64,000 bases of DNA from Amycolatopsis aidingensis. GTDB taxonomy: Bacteria; Actinomycetota; Actinomycetes; Mycobacteriales; Pseudonocardiaceae. Below, piece by piece: positions 1-7,821 of the stretch. The position numbers were made by a program, and so were the translations under genes. The notes under the pieces are model-generated. The model was not told where the DNA came from, did not search any database, and was given only the letters and a program-made list of their open reading frames with translations. The first letter of the stretch is position 1; every line of letters begins with the position of its first letter. The stretch spans positions 5,120,001 to 5,184,000 of the forward strand of contig NZ_CP076538.1 in the NCBI RefSeq assembly GCF_018885265.1, given 5' to 3'.

Positions 1-929
1 GCCAGCACGATCGTCACCGCGGCAGGCAGACCCTCGGGGATCGCGCCGACGGCCAGTGCCACCGCCGCGACGAAGGTGTCCCCGAACGCGCCGCCGCGCA
101 GCAGGCCCACCAGCATCGTCAGCGCGGCCAGCGCCACGATGGCCACGGCGAGCTTGCGGCTGAACCCGGCGAGCTTGCGGGTCAGCGGCGTCGCCGTGCC
201 ACCCGCCGCGCTGGCCAGCCTGCCGATCAGGCCCAGTTCCGTGTCCGCCCCGGTGCCCGCGACCAGCGCGGTACCGCTCCCCCTTGTCACGATCGTGCCC
301 GAATGGGCCATGTTCGTCCGGTCGGCCAGCACCGTGTCCGCCGGCAGGACCTGCTCGGCCTTGCCGGAGGGAACCGATTCCCCGGTGACCGCGGACTCGT
401 CGATCTCAAGCGAGGAGGACCGGACGAGCCGCAGGTCGGCGGGCACCTTGTCGCCGGCCTTGACCAGCACGACATCCCCTGGCACCAGCCCGGCCGCGGC
501 GACCCTGCGGGTGACACCCTCCCTGAGCACGGTGGCCTCCGTGGCCACCATCCCGGCCAGTGCCTCGATGGCCTGCCGCGCCCGCGCCTCCTGCACGTAG
601 CCGATGGCGGCGTTGAGCAGCACCACCCCGAGGATCACCCCGGCATCGACCAGCTGCCCCAGTGCCAGCGTCACCGCCACGGAGGCCAGCAGCACGTACA
701 CCAGGGGATCGTGGAACTGCCGCAGCAGCCTGCGCAGTGGCCCGCCATCGGTCTCGGCAGGCAGGGTGTTCGGCCCGTGCGCGGCCAGCCTGCGCTCGGC
801 CTCCTCGCCGGTCAGCCCGCACGCGGAGTCGGTACCCAGCTCGCGCTCGACCTCGGGCACGGTGAGCCGGTGGGCACGCGAGCGCAGCGGGCCGTCGGTG
901 CCCACGGCGGGCCGGGTGTCGGTCGTCAT
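1..929 (-). CDS. Cation-transporting P-type ATPase, N-terminal 309 residues (partial)
   Basis: ATP-driven cation pump of the P2 type (CtpF/PMA1/Ca-ATPase-like), an inner-membrane protein; the gene runs off the left edge. The ATG at 929-927 opens a frame with a cation ATPase N-terminal domain (about residues 20-75), two hydrophobic segments (about 76-110), the actuator domain with ESAVTGESVP (TGES at 182-185), another membrane pair from about 258, and PEGLPAAVTI in the fourth helix (about 298). The phosphorylation DKTG motif lies outside the window. The gene is divergent from devR, and the shared 192-bp gap holds a DevR-box-like site. In Mycobacterium tuberculosis ctpF belongs to the DosR regulon, so co-regulation is plausible. 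The transported ion cannot be read from this part. Confidence 0.9.
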   Translation of the reverse strand, partial: MTTDTRPAVGTDGPLRSRAHRLTVPEVERELGTDSACGLTGEEAERRLAAHGPNTLPAETDGGPLRRLLRQFHDPLVYVLLASVAVTLALGQLVDAGVILGVVLLNAAIGYVQEARARQAIEALAGMVATEATVLREGVTRRVAAAGLVPGDVVLVKAGDKVPADLRLVRSSSLEIDESAVTGESVPSGKAEQVLPADTVLADRTNMAHSGTIVTRGSGTALVAGTGADTELGLIGRLASAAGGTATPLTRKLAGFSRKLAVAIVALAALTMLVGLLRGGAFGDTFVAAVALAVGAIPEGLPAAVTIVL

Positions 930-1015
930 GGTGCCCCAGCCAACCGCCGCGGCAGGGCCGGGCCGTAGGGCACAACGTCCCCGCAACAGTGGCCGGACAT
1001 CCCTGGTAACGGGGA

Positions 1016-1049
1016 CAGGTGACCTTGGTCCCCACACAGGGGACCTTCG
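1016..1049. promoter_or_regulatory. Putative DevR (DosR) operator between ATPase and devR
   Basis: Read on the minus strand, 1035-1016 matches the mycobacterial DevR consensus TTSGGGACTWWAGTCCCSAA at 14 of 20 positions (11 of 14 in the core). A second plus-strand half-site, GGGGACCTTCG, follows at 1039-1049. DevR usually binds paired boxes, and divergent devR and ctpF-type genes are expected targets. The match is by eye and not tested against background. Confidence 0.45.
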
Positions 1050-1121
1050 CCGGGCCGAAACACCCTGGCGTCGGCCTACAGTGGGTAGCGAGCCCCAGCT
1101 ACCGAAGAAGGCGGTACCCCG

Positions 1122-1766
1122 ATGATCACCGTGTTCCTGGTCGACGACCACGAGGTCGTCCGCCGCGGCATCGCCGACCTGGTGCAGGCCGAGCCCGATC
1201 TGCACGTCGCGGGCGAGGCCACTACGGTCAGCCAGGCCCTGGCCAGGATCCCCGCGCTGCGACCGGATGTCGCGGTGCTCGACGTCCGCCTCGGCGATGG
1301 CAACGGCGTCGAGCTCTGCCGCGAGCTGCGTTCCCGGCTGCCCGAGCTCAACTGCCTCATCCTCACCTCCTACACCGACGAGCAGGCCATGCTCGACGCC
1401 ATCCTCGCCGGAGCCGCTGGCTACGTGCTCAAGGACATCCAGGGCCTCCAGCTCATCGACGCCATCCGCGATGTCGGCAGCGGGAAGTCGCTGCTGGACA
1501 ACCGGGCCGCCGCCACCCTGATGAGCAAGCTGCGCACCGAGACCCAGCACGCCGGGCCGACCACCGGACTCACCGAACGCGAGCAGACCCTCCTGGAACT
1601 CATCGGCGAGGGGCTGACCAACCGGCAGATCGCCGAACGCATGTACCTGGCCGAGAAGACGGTGAAGAACTACGTATCCCGCCTGCTCACCAAACTCGGC
1701 CTGGAACGCCGCACCCAGGCCGCCGTACTGGCCACCAAGCTGCAGCACCGCGACCGGTCCGACTGA
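1122..1766 (+). CDS. devR: DevR/DosR-type NarL-family response regulator
   Basis: Two-component response regulator for hypoxia and redox-gas stress, 214 aa. The receiver domain fills residues 1-120, with the acidic pair at D8-D9, phospho-acceptor Asp near 54 ([11 protein letters not shown]), Thr near 82 ([12 protein letters not shown]) and Lys near 104 (YVLKDIQG). The C-terminal LuxR helix-turn-helix contains [10 protein letters not shown] and [12 protein letters not shown]. It follows mycobacterial DevR almost residue for residue, including [11 protein letters not shown] and LLDNRAAA. Start: ATG after GAAGAAGGCGG. Its presumed sensor kinase is not adjacent but at 22874-24597, where it is frameshifted. 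Likely autoregulated through the box at 1016-1049. Confidence 0.93.
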   Translation: MITVFLVDDHEVVRRGIADLVQAEPDLHVAGEATTVSQALARIPALRPDVAVLDVRLGDGNGVELCRELRSRLPELNCLILTSYTDEQAMLDAILAGAAGYVLKDIQGLQLIDAIRDVGSGKSLLDNRAAATLMSKLRTETQHAGPTTGLTEREQTLLELIGEGLTNRQIAERMYLAEKTVKNYVSRLLTKLGLERRTQAAVLATKLQHRDRSD

Positions 1767-1902
1767 CCGGCCGGGCCGGACGGTGGCAAGCGGCTCCTCC
1801 CGGTGACGACCAAGGACCCCGGAACCCGGGACCTCGGACTCCGGACACGGCCGGGCGGGACACAGCAACCTCGGCTGCGTCACCGAATCAAGGGAGGACC
1901 CC

Positions 1903-2475
1903 ATGTCCATTCGAGACGGAGCGAGCCACACCGAGCAGGCTCACCGTTCCGGCACCGAGCACGGCCTCATCGTGAGCAGAGTCGCTGCTCTCACCCGGAT
2001 CGCGATGGGACTGCTGTTCCTCTGGGCCTTCGCCGACAAGACCTTCGGCCTTGGCTACGCCACCGGCTCCGGTAATGCCTGGATCAACGGTGGATCCCCC
2101 ACCAGGGGATTTCTCAGCGGCGTCGAGGTCGGGCCGTTCGCCGGGACCCTGCGCTCCTGGGCTGGCGCCTGGTGGGCGGACTGGCTGTTCATGGCCGGCC
2201 TGCTCGGCATCGGGGCGGCCCTGCTGGTCGGCATCGGCCTGCGCCTGGCCGCCATCACCGGCACGCTCATGATGCTGCTGATGTGGGTCGCCGAATGGCC
2301 CCTGGACCGCATCACCGAAGCCGGCGAGCCCACCCGCTCCACCAACCCGCTCATCGAGTACCACGTCATCTACGCCCTCGTGCTCATCCTGCTGGCCGCC
2401 ATCAGCGCCGGGCACACCTGGGGCCTCGGCCACCGCTGGGAACAGCTCACCCAGCACCGGCCCTGGCTGCGCTGA
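1903..2475 (+). CDS. DoxX-family integral membrane protein
   Basis: A 190-aa membrane protein of the DoxX/TQO-small-subunit type, which sits in the membrane and is linked to redox and oxidative-stress functions; its substrate is not known. About four hydrophobic helices are visible, starting around residues 25-48 (ALTRIAMGLLFLWAFADK) and ending around 155-170. The start is ATG after AAGGGAGGACCCC. An imperfect DevR-box-like sequence lies at 1825-1844 (11 of 20 consensus positions), so membership in the DevR regulon is possible but weakly supported. A strong hairpin follows the stop. Confidence 0.8.
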   Translation: MSIRDGASHTEQAHRSGTEHGLIVSRVAALTRIAMGLLFLWAFADKTFGLGYATGSGNAWINGGSPTRGFLSGVEVGPFAGTLRSWAGAWWADWLFMAGLLGIGAALLVGIGLRLAAITGTLMMLLMWVAEWPLDRITEAGEPTRSTNPLIEYHVIYALVLILLAAISAGHTWGLGHRWEQLTQHRPWLR

Positions 2476-2526
2476 ACCGGTCCGGGCCGCGGCGCCCGGA
2501 ACCGGACACTGACGATCAAGACAGCG

Positions 2527-2560
2527 GGCTGGTGGCGGGGTACCCTCCCCGCCACCAGCC
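2527..2560 (+). terminator. Perfect 14-bp hairpin after doxX
   Basis: Arms 2527-2540 (GGCTGGTGGCGGGG) and 2547-2560 are exact reverse complements around a 6-nt loop. It sits 51 nt after the DoxX stop and ends 29 nt before the next start. There is no T-tract, which is common for actinobacterial terminators. Confidence 0.6.
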
Positions 2561-2589
2561 ATCCAGCACGCCGGGAAGGACATCGAGCC

Positions 2590-3603
2590 TTGCGCGACCA
2601 CCACGTTTTCGACCTCGGCGACTTCACCCTGCAGGGCGGACTCACCCTGCGCGACGCCAAGCTCGCCTATCAAACCTATGGCACCCTCAACGCCAACCGG
2701 GACAACGCGATCGTGTATCCCACCTGGTACTCCGGGCGGCACTGGGAGAACGAGTGGCTGATCGGCCCCGGTATGGCGCTCGACCCGGAAAAGTACTTCA
2801 TCATCGTGCCGAACATGTTCGGCAACGGGCTGTCCAGCTCGCCCAGCAACACCGCGCCGCCATGGGACCGGGCCCGCTTCCCGAACGTCACCATGTACGA
2901 CAACGTCCGGGCCCAGCACCGGCTGGTGACCGAGCACTTCGACATCGAACGGCTGCCGCTGGTCACCGGTTGGTCGATGGGCGCGGGCCAGACCTACCAG
3001 TGGGCCGTTGCCTACCCGGACATGGTTGAACGGATCGCGCCGTTCTGCGGCTCCACGGTCACCAGTGAACACAACAAGGTCTTCCTGGACAGCGTCCGGG
3101 CCGCGCTCACCGCCGACGACGCCTGGCAGGGCGGCTGGTACGACACGCAGCCGACCAAGGGGCTGCGCGCGGCGGCGCGGGTGTACGCCGGGTGGGGTTT
3201 CTCCCAGGCGTTCTACTGGCACCAGACCTACCGGGAGCTCGGCTTCAGCTCGCTCGAGGACTTCGCGGTGGGCTTTTGGGAGGGGTTCTTCCTCGACGAC
3301 CGGGACGCCAACAACCTGCTCACCATGCTGTGGACCTGGCACAACGCCGATATCGGTAAGACACCGGGTTTCGCAGGCGACACCGAAAGGGCGCTGCGCT
3401 CGATCACCGCGAAGGCGATGGTGCTGCCTGCCGAGAAGGATCTCTACTTCCCTCCGGAGGACGAGGAGTGGGCCTGCGCGTTCATCCCGGACGCGGAGCT
3501 GCGGGTGATCCCGGGGATCTGGGGACACTTCGCGGGCGGGGGTGCCAACGCCACCGACACCGCCTTCATCGACAACGCGCTGAAGGACCTGCTGGCCCGC
3601 TGA
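2590..3603 (+). CDS. Alpha/beta hydrolase, MetX (homoserine acetyltransferase)-like
   Basis: A 337-aa alpha/beta-hydrolase fold protein of the homoserine O-acetyltransferase-like family. The N-terminal FTLQGGLTLRDAKLAYQTYG resembles the MetX entry strand, and the nucleophile elbow GWSMGAGQTYQWA holds the catalytic Ser near residue 128. The acid (VLPAEKDLYFP) and His (IWGHFAGGG) follow in order near the C-terminus. True MetX enzymes usually have GGSMGGMQ, so this is more likely a paralogue with an undefined acyl substrate than the methionine-pathway enzyme. The start is TTG at 2590, with GGAAGGA upstream and no better ATG. Neighbours are stress genes, not sulfur-metabolism genes. Confidence 0.8.
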   Translation: MRDHHVFDLGDFTLQGGLTLRDAKLAYQTYGTLNANRDNAIVYPTWYSGRHWENEWLIGPGMALDPEKYFIIVPNMFGNGLSSSPSNTAPPWDRARFPNVTMYDNVRAQHRLVTEHFDIERLPLVTGWSMGAGQTYQWAVAYPDMVERIAPFCGSTVTSEHNKVFLDSVRAALTADDAWQGGWYDTQPTKGLRAAARVYAGWGFSQAFYWHQTYRELGFSSLEDFAVGFWEGFFLDDRDANNLLTMLWTWHNADIGKTPGFAGDTERALRSITAKAMVLPAEKDLYFPPEDEEWACAFIPDAELRVIPGIWGHFAGGGANATDTAFIDNALKDLLAR

Positions 3604-3713
3604 CCCACCGGCTCGGGCGAACCTGCCCGCCCCAGAGAGGCGTCAAGCCGCCCCACCCGGGTACTCGCCGGTGAGCGCCTGCCGGCGCGACCCGTCGACG
3701 TGGAGGAGAGATC

Positions 3714-3911
3714 ATGGCCAACCAGCCGGAAGCGATCGAGGTACAAAAGTTCCTGTCCGGAGTGGACTATCCCGCGAGCAGGGACCAGCTGGTGCGGCAT
3801 GCCCAGCAGCAGGGCGCCGGTGAGACCGAACTGGAGTCGTTGCGTTCGATCGCCGACCGCGAGTACGACGGTCCGAACGCCGTCAGCGCGGAGGTGGCCC
3901 GGCACAGCTGA
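3714..3911 (+). CDS. DUF2795-family small protein
   Basis: A 65-aa soluble protein preceded by GGAGGAGAG at ideal spacing. The sequence (VQKFLSGVDYPASRDQLVRHA, then LESLRSIADREYDGPNAVSAEV) matches the DUF2795 pattern: a FLxGxxYPAsrdeLv helix followed by a short helix and a YdgpxdV segment. The function is unknown; such proteins are common in actinobacteria near stress genes. It is a single-gene unit bounded by a strong terminator. Confidence 0.85.
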   Translation: MANQPEAIEVQKFLSGVDYPASRDQLVRHAQQQGAGETELESLRSIADREYDGPNAVSAEVARHS

Positions 3912-3916
3912 CCGTG

Positions 3917-3963
3917 CTGAGCCGAAGGTGGGGCCGGGCTGCCCGGCCGCACCTTCGGCTCAG
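3917..3963. terminator. Bidirectional terminator between convergent genes
   Basis: Arms 3917-3930 (CTGAGCCGAAGGTG) and 3950-3963 are perfect reverse complements. The loop holds a second perfect 8-bp stem (GGCCGGGC/GCCCGGCC). It lies 6 nt after the plus-strand stop and covers the stop codon of the convergent minus-strand gene. Confidence 0.75.
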
Positions 3964-4427
3964 CGCCGGAACAGCTCGTAGGCCGCGGAGGTCGCGACCC
4001 CGTAGGCCAGGTGCGGCACCAGGTCCATGGCCCAGGAACTCGCGGGCCACTGCCGCGGATCGGTCACCCCGAGCGCGGTCATCGGAAGCACCGTGCCCGC
4101 GTTGGCCGCCATCCCGACCCCAAGCGCGAGCAGCCCCGCCGGGGCGCGCGGGGCCCGGGTCCGCACGACGCCGTACAGCACGCCTGCGGCCAAGCCGCTG
4201 GCGATACCGAGCAGCGCACCGGCACCCGAGCGGCGGTTTCCGGCGGCCTGTTCGTCTCCCCCGGAGCGCCGCGAGGCACCGGCCAGCTCCTCCATGCGCT
4301 GCACCGTCTGTTCCGGGGTGGTGCTGCCCGGCCGGCCGCGCACCGCCATGTCCAGGTACGTCACCGCGTTCAGCGCAGTGGTTCCGGCCGCCCCGGCCAG
4401 CAGGCCGCGTAGTACCGAACGGGTCAT
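3960..4427 (-). CDS. Small membrane protein of unknown function
   Basis: A 155-aa protein not matched to a named family. It opens with a hydrophobic stretch (SVLRGLLAGAAGTTALNAVTYL), has a charged middle, then two or three hydrophobic segments (ALLGIASGLAAGVLYGVV, GLLALGVGMAANAGTVLP and a C-terminal AYGVATSAAYELF). This pattern resembles actinobacterial membrane proteins that start from a glycine-rich helix and have a conserved VTYLDMAVRGRP turn. The ATG at 4427 is chosen because GGAGGAG lies 5-11 nt upstream; the open frame extends further without a ribosome site. It is divergent from the DUF4383 gene. Confidence 0.7.
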   Translation of the reverse strand: MTRSVLRGLLAGAAGTTALNAVTYLDMAVRGRPGSTTPEQTVQRMEELAGASRRSGGDEQAAGNRRSGAGALLGIASGLAAGVLYGVVRTRAPRAPAGLLALGVGMAANAGTVLPMTALGVTDPRQWPASSWAMDLVPHLAYGVATSAAYELFRR

Positions 4428-4498
4428 TCTTGGCTCCTCCCGCCGAAATCTGCCTCGCCGGGGTGTTCCCCCTACCGGACGTGGGTATGCCTTTGCGC

Positions 4499-4948
4499 AT
4501 GAGCGTTTTCCGCACCCGGCCGATACGGGTGTTCGCCCTGCTCGTCGGCGTGGCCTTCCTTGCCGTGGGCGTGCTGGGTTTCCTGCCCGGCAGCACCACC
4601 CGCTACGAGGAGCTTGCCCTGGCCGGACCGGACTCCGGTGCCCTGCTGTTCGGGCTGTTCCGCGTCTCGGTTCTGCACAACGTCCTCCACCTGGTGTTCG
4701 GCGTGGCCGGGGTGGCCGCATTCTGGAGCACCGCGCTGGCCCGGCTGTTCCTCGTGGTCGGCGGCGGGGCGTACGTGCTGCTGGCGGTGTACGGCGCCGG
4801 CGTCGGGGTGGACAGCCCGGCCAACGTGATCCCGGTGAACAACGCCGACGACTGGCTGCATCTCGGGCTGGGCCTCGGCATGATCGTCCTCGGCTTCGCG
4901 GGCACCGCCGTCGAGCGGGCGCGGGGCGACTACCCGCGGCGCGACTAG
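4499..4948 (+). CDS. DUF4383 domain membrane protein
   Basis: A 149-aa integral membrane protein with four predicted helices: residues about 10-30 (FALLVGVAFLAVGVLGFLPG), 50-72 (VLHNVLHLVFGVAGVAAF), 77-95 and 115-135. The LHNVLHLVFGVAG and NADDWLHLGLGLGMIVLG signatures are those of DUF4383. The function is not known. An in-frame ATG 12 nt upstream (4487) is equally possible, as neither has a clear ribosome site. It may share the 71-bp divergent gap with the preceding minus-strand gene. Confidence 0.85.
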   Translation: MSVFRTRPIRVFALLVGVAFLAVGVLGFLPGSTTRYEELALAGPDSGALLFGLFRVSVLHNVLHLVFGVAGVAAFWSTALARLFLVVGGGAYVLLAVYGAGVGVDSPANVIPVNNADDWLHLGLGLGMIVLGFAGTAVERARGDYPRRD

Positions 4949-4990
4949 CGACCGGAGTTTAGTTCCGCGCCGAGTGGAAACCATCCGGGT

Positions 4991-6340
4991 ATGACCTTCA
5001 GTATCGACCTGCACAGCCCGAACGACGGTAGCCTGATCGACACCGTGCCGGTAGCCACGGCCGAGGAGGTCGAGTCCGCGGTCCGGTTCGCCCACGAACG
5101 GCAACCGCGCTGGGCCAGGGTGGACGCGGACGAGCGCGGGGAGGCCCTGCGCCGTGCGGCGCGGGCGCTGCGGGACGAGGCGGCCTCGCTGGCCGAGCGG
5201 AACGAGGCCGAGACCGGCCGCCCACGCGGCGAGGCGCTGGATGGTGTACTGGCCGGTGCCGCAACGCTGGAGCAGTACGCCGAGCTGGGGCCGGTGCACC
5301 GAGGGCGTAGCCTGCGGGGCGCGTTCTCCGCCACCGATCTCATGGTGCCCGAGCCCAGGGGCGTGGTGGTCGTGCTGACCCCGTGGAACGATCCGGTGGC
5401 CGTGGCCTGCGGGCTGATCGGGGCGGCGCTGGTCGCCGGGAACACGGTGATCCACAAGCCCAGCGAGCGTTGCCCGCGTACCGGCGCGCTGCTCGGCAAC
5501 ATCATCGCGGGCACCCATCCGGACGGGGTGCTACAGCATCTCGACGGAGACTCCACGGTGGGCGCCACGCTGGCCGCAGATCCGGATGTGGACGTCATCG
5601 CGCATGTCGGCAGCACCGCGACCGGCCGGTCGATCGCGGAGTCCGCGGCCAGGACCGGGGCGAAAACCCTGCTGGAGAACGGGGGCAACGACCCACTGGT
5701 GGTGGACGGGGACGTGGATCCGCAATGGGCCGCCGAGCAGGCGGCCGCGGGCGCGTTCGCCAACTGCGGCCAGATCTGCACCGCGGTGGAGCGGATCTAC
5801 GTGCACCGCCGGATCTCGGAGCCGTTCCTGGACGCGCTGGCGAGCGAGGCCACCCGGCGGGACCTGCCACCGCTGGTGGACGTGACCCACCGGGACCAGG
5901 TGCACGAACAGGTCGCCGAGGCCGTGCGGCTCGGGGCACGGCTGCGCGCGGGCGGCACCGTCCCTTCCGGTGCAGGCGCGCACTACCCCGCCACCGTGCT
6001 CACCGGCTGTGAACCACAGATGCGCGTGCTGGCGGAGGAGACCTTCGGCCCGGTCGCCCCGGTGCGGGTCATCGAGGGATTCGACCAGGGGCTGGCCGAG
6101 GCCGCGCGGGACCGTTACGGCCTGGCGGCCACCGTGCTCACCGCGTCGATGGAACATGCCCAGCGCGCCTGGCGCGCGTTGCCGGTCGGCACCGTCAAGA
6201 TCAACGCGGTGTTCGGTGGGGCACCGGGCGGCGCAGCCGAGCCACGCGGCGACAGCGGACACGGTTTCGGTTTCGGGCCGGAGCTGCTGGACGAGCTGAG
6301 CACCACCAAGGTCGTCCACATCGGACACCCGGGAAGCTGA
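4991..6340 (+). CDS. NAD(P)-dependent aldehyde dehydrogenase family protein
   Basis: A 449-aa enzyme oxidising an unknown aldehyde to the acid. Visible landmarks in order are the LTPWNDPVA cofactor-site loop, NTVIHKPSE with the nucleotide-binding Lys, HVGSTATGRSIAE, the general base region LLENGGNDPLVV (Glu near 229), the catalytic Cys in NCGQICTAVERIY near residue 263, and EETFGPVAPV. Two positions differ from the family norm: ENGGNDP replaces the usual ELGGNDP, and the C-terminus is shorter than in 480-500 aa members. A monocistronic unit; the substrate cannot be inferred from neighbours. Confidence 0.88.
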   Translation: MTFSIDLHSPNDGSLIDTVPVATAEEVESAVRFAHERQPRWARVDADERGEALRRAARALRDEAASLAERNEAETGRPRGEALDGVLAGAATLEQYAELGPVHRGRSLRGAFSATDLMVPEPRGVVVVLTPWNDPVAVACGLIGAALVAGNTVIHKPSERCPRTGALLGNIIAGTHPDGVLQHLDGDSTVGATLAADPDVDVIAHVGSTATGRSIAESAARTGAKTLLENGGNDPLVVDGDVDPQWAAEQAAAGAFANCGQICTAVERIYVHRRISEPFLDALASEATRRDLPPLVDVTHRDQVHEQVAEAVRLGARLRAGGTVPSGAGAHYPATVLTGCEPQMRVLAEETFGPVAPVRVIEGFDQGLAEAARDRYGLAATVLTASMEHAQRAWRALPVGTVKINAVFGGAPGGAAEPRGDSGHGFGFGPELLDELSTTKVVHIGHPGS

Positions 6341-6350
6341 CCCCGGACGC

Positions 6351-6551
6351 TCACCGTCGCCCCCTGCGCCAGCAGCGGCGGCGGTCCTCTGCGGCAGGTC
6401 GGCATGCCGCGAACAGCAGCAGCGCCAGCGTGGCTCCCATCCATACCAGCACCGGTCTGCCGTGCCCGGCGCCCACCACCACCAGCGCGGCCCCGGCAAG
6501 CAGGCCCGCCCCGGCGGCCACGATCCACGGACTCCGCCGGATCCTCGCCAT
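6351..6551 (-). CDS. Small two-helix membrane protein
   Basis: A 66-aa protein with a positively charged start (MARIRRSPW), helix 1 (IVAAGAGLLAGAALVVVGAG), helix 2 (VLVWMGATLALLLFAACRP) and an Arg-rich tail (RRRCWRRGRR). The ribosome site AAGGAGGTGAC sits immediately upstream of the ATG at 6551, strongly fixing the start. No family is recognised. Divergent from the hemerythrin gene; a perfect palindrome lies in the shared gap. Confidence 0.65.
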   Translation of the reverse strand: MARIRRSPWIVAAGAGLLAGAALVVVGAGHGRPVLVWMGATLALLLFAACRPAAEDRRRCWRRGRR

Positions 6552-6597
6552 CACGGTCACCTCCTTCTCCGGAGTACCCGGTGTCCCCTCGCCGTAC

Positions 6598-6619
6598 TCC
6601 GCCGGACCGGTCCGGCGGA
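6598..6619. promoter_or_regulatory. Perfect 22-bp palindrome in divergent promoter region
   Basis: TCCGCCGGACC followed directly by its exact reverse complement, with no spacer. It lies 47 nt upstream of the minus-strand small membrane gene start and 19 nt upstream of the stress-type promoter at 6638. It could be a dimeric-regulator operator or a cruciform. Confidence 0.5.
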
Positions 6620-6637
6620 TATCCGGAACCGGTGGCG

Positions 6638-6662
6638 GGTTTCCCTCCGTACGGCCGGGGTA
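6638..6662 (+). promoter_or_regulatory. Stress-sigma (SigF/SigB-type) promoter of hemerythrin gene
   Basis: GGTTT at 6638-6642 and GGGTA at 6658-6662 are separated by exactly 15 nt, a perfect match to the consensus of actinobacterial SigF/SigB-group general stress sigma factors. Transcription would start near 6670, about 48 nt before the hemerythrin ATG. Confidence 0.7.
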
Positions 6663-6717
6663 CTCGGTCGGCACGGCAAGAGTCCCACTGACCGCAACGG
6701 CCACCATGGAGCGGAAC

Positions 6718-7290
6718 ATGACCACACAGCAGCAGAATCGGGACCTGATCTCGGTCATCACCGAGGACCATCGCGCGGTGGAGAGGGTCTTCACCGAGCT
6801 GGAGAGCAGGTCCGGCAGTCCGCAGCACCGCCGCGACCTCGCCGATCACGTCATCGCCGAGCTGGTCCGGCACTCGGTGGCCGAGGAGCAGTACCTATAC
6901 CCGGCCGCACGCAAGCACCTGCCGAACGGGGAGGAAATCGCCGAGCACGAGATCGCCGAGCACAGCGAGGCGGAGCGGACCATGAAGGAACTGGAGGACG
7001 TCCAGCCCACCGATCCCCGATTCGACCAGCTGCTGGGCCAGTTGATGAGCGATATCCGCCACCACGTGGAGGATGAGGAGAACGACCTGCTGCCCAAGCT
7101 GCAAGCCGCCTGTTCCGAGCAGGAACTGCGGGAACTCGGCGAGGAGGTCTTGCGCGCCAAGGAGATCGCACCCACCCGTCCACATCCGTCCGCACCGGAC
7201 ACTCCGCCGATGAACCGGATTCTCGACCCGGGTGCCGGGCTGATCGACAAGATCCGGGACGGGCTCAGCGGCCGCAGCGCGAACACCTGA
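6718..7290 (+). CDS. Hemerythrin HHE-domain protein
   Basis: A 190-aa cytoplasmic protein with a non-heme di-iron four-helix hemerythrin domain, expected to bind O2, NO or iron. Iron ligands appear in helical spacing: H18 (ITEDHRAVERVF), H54 (AELVRHSVAEEQYLYP) with E58, H78/H82 (AEHEIAEHSEAERTM) and H119/E123 (IRHHVEDEENDLLPKL). The C-terminal 45 residues are Pro-rich and extend past the domain. The second ATG (6718) is chosen because GGAG lies 6-9 nt upstream; an in-frame ATG at 6706 would add four residues. Driven by the GGTTT-N15-GGGTA promoter. Confidence 0.92.
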   Translation: MTTQQQNRDLISVITEDHRAVERVFTELESRSGSPQHRRDLADHVIAELVRHSVAEEQYLYPAARKHLPNGEEIAEHEIAEHSEAERTMKELEDVQPTDPRFDQLLGQLMSDIRHHVEDEENDLLPKLQAACSEQELRELGEEVLRAKEIAPTRPHPSAPDTPPMNRILDPGAGLIDKIRDGLSGRSANT

Positions 7291-7303
7291 GCCGCGGGCA
7301 GCC

Positions 7304-7780
7304 ATGACCCGCCACCTCGACCGCGAGCGGGCCGGGCCGAGCGGGGCGCGACGGCAGCCCGACCCCGGCCTGCTCGCACGAGAACTGCACTTCCCGTTCC
7401 GGCTCGACGCCCGGCTGGCCGGGCTGCTCGGGCGGTTCCGCCCGCACCAGGAACGGCATGGGGTGTGGGTGGACGCGAAGGGTCTCACCGTCCGGTTCGG
7501 CCCGTGCACAGTGCACACCCCATTGAGCAACATCCTGGACGCCCGGGTCACCGGGCCGTACGCCGCGTGGCGGGTGCTGGGCGCCCGGCTGTCCCTCGCG
7601 GACCGCGGGCTGACCTTCGGCACCAATACGGCCATGGGGGTATGCGTCCACTTTCGGCAACCGGTACGCGGACTCGACCCGTTCGGACTGCTGCGTCACC
7701 CGGCACTCACGGTGACCGTCGCCGAGCCGCAACTGCTCGCCCGCTGGCTGCGCGCGAACGCGGCCGCCGCGGGCGACTGA
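7304..7780 (+). CDS. Conserved hypothetical protein, probable SRPBCC-neighbour stress protein
   Basis: A 158-aa protein 13 nt after the hemerythrin stop, so likely in its operon. It has no signal peptide or membrane helix. The segment from residue 28 (HFPFRLDARLAGLLGRF) through TVRFGPCTVHTPLSNILDARVTGPY and VCVHFRQPVRGLDP looks like a beta-rich domain, and the ending LTVTVAEPQLLARWL is a pattern seen in conserved actinobacterial hypotheticals. I do not recognise a named family and assign no function. Co-transcription suggests a role in the same stress response. Confidence 0.6.
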   Translation: MTRHLDRERAGPSGARRQPDPGLLARELHFPFRLDARLAGLLGRFRPHQERHGVWVDAKGLTVRFGPCTVHTPLSNILDARVTGPYAAWRVLGARLSLADRGLTFGTNTAMGVCVHFRQPVRGLDPFGLLRHPALTVTVAEPQLLARWLRANAAAAGD

Positions 7781-7821
7781 GCCCGAGGTTTACCACGGCG
7801 CGAAACGGCAACTACACCGGT

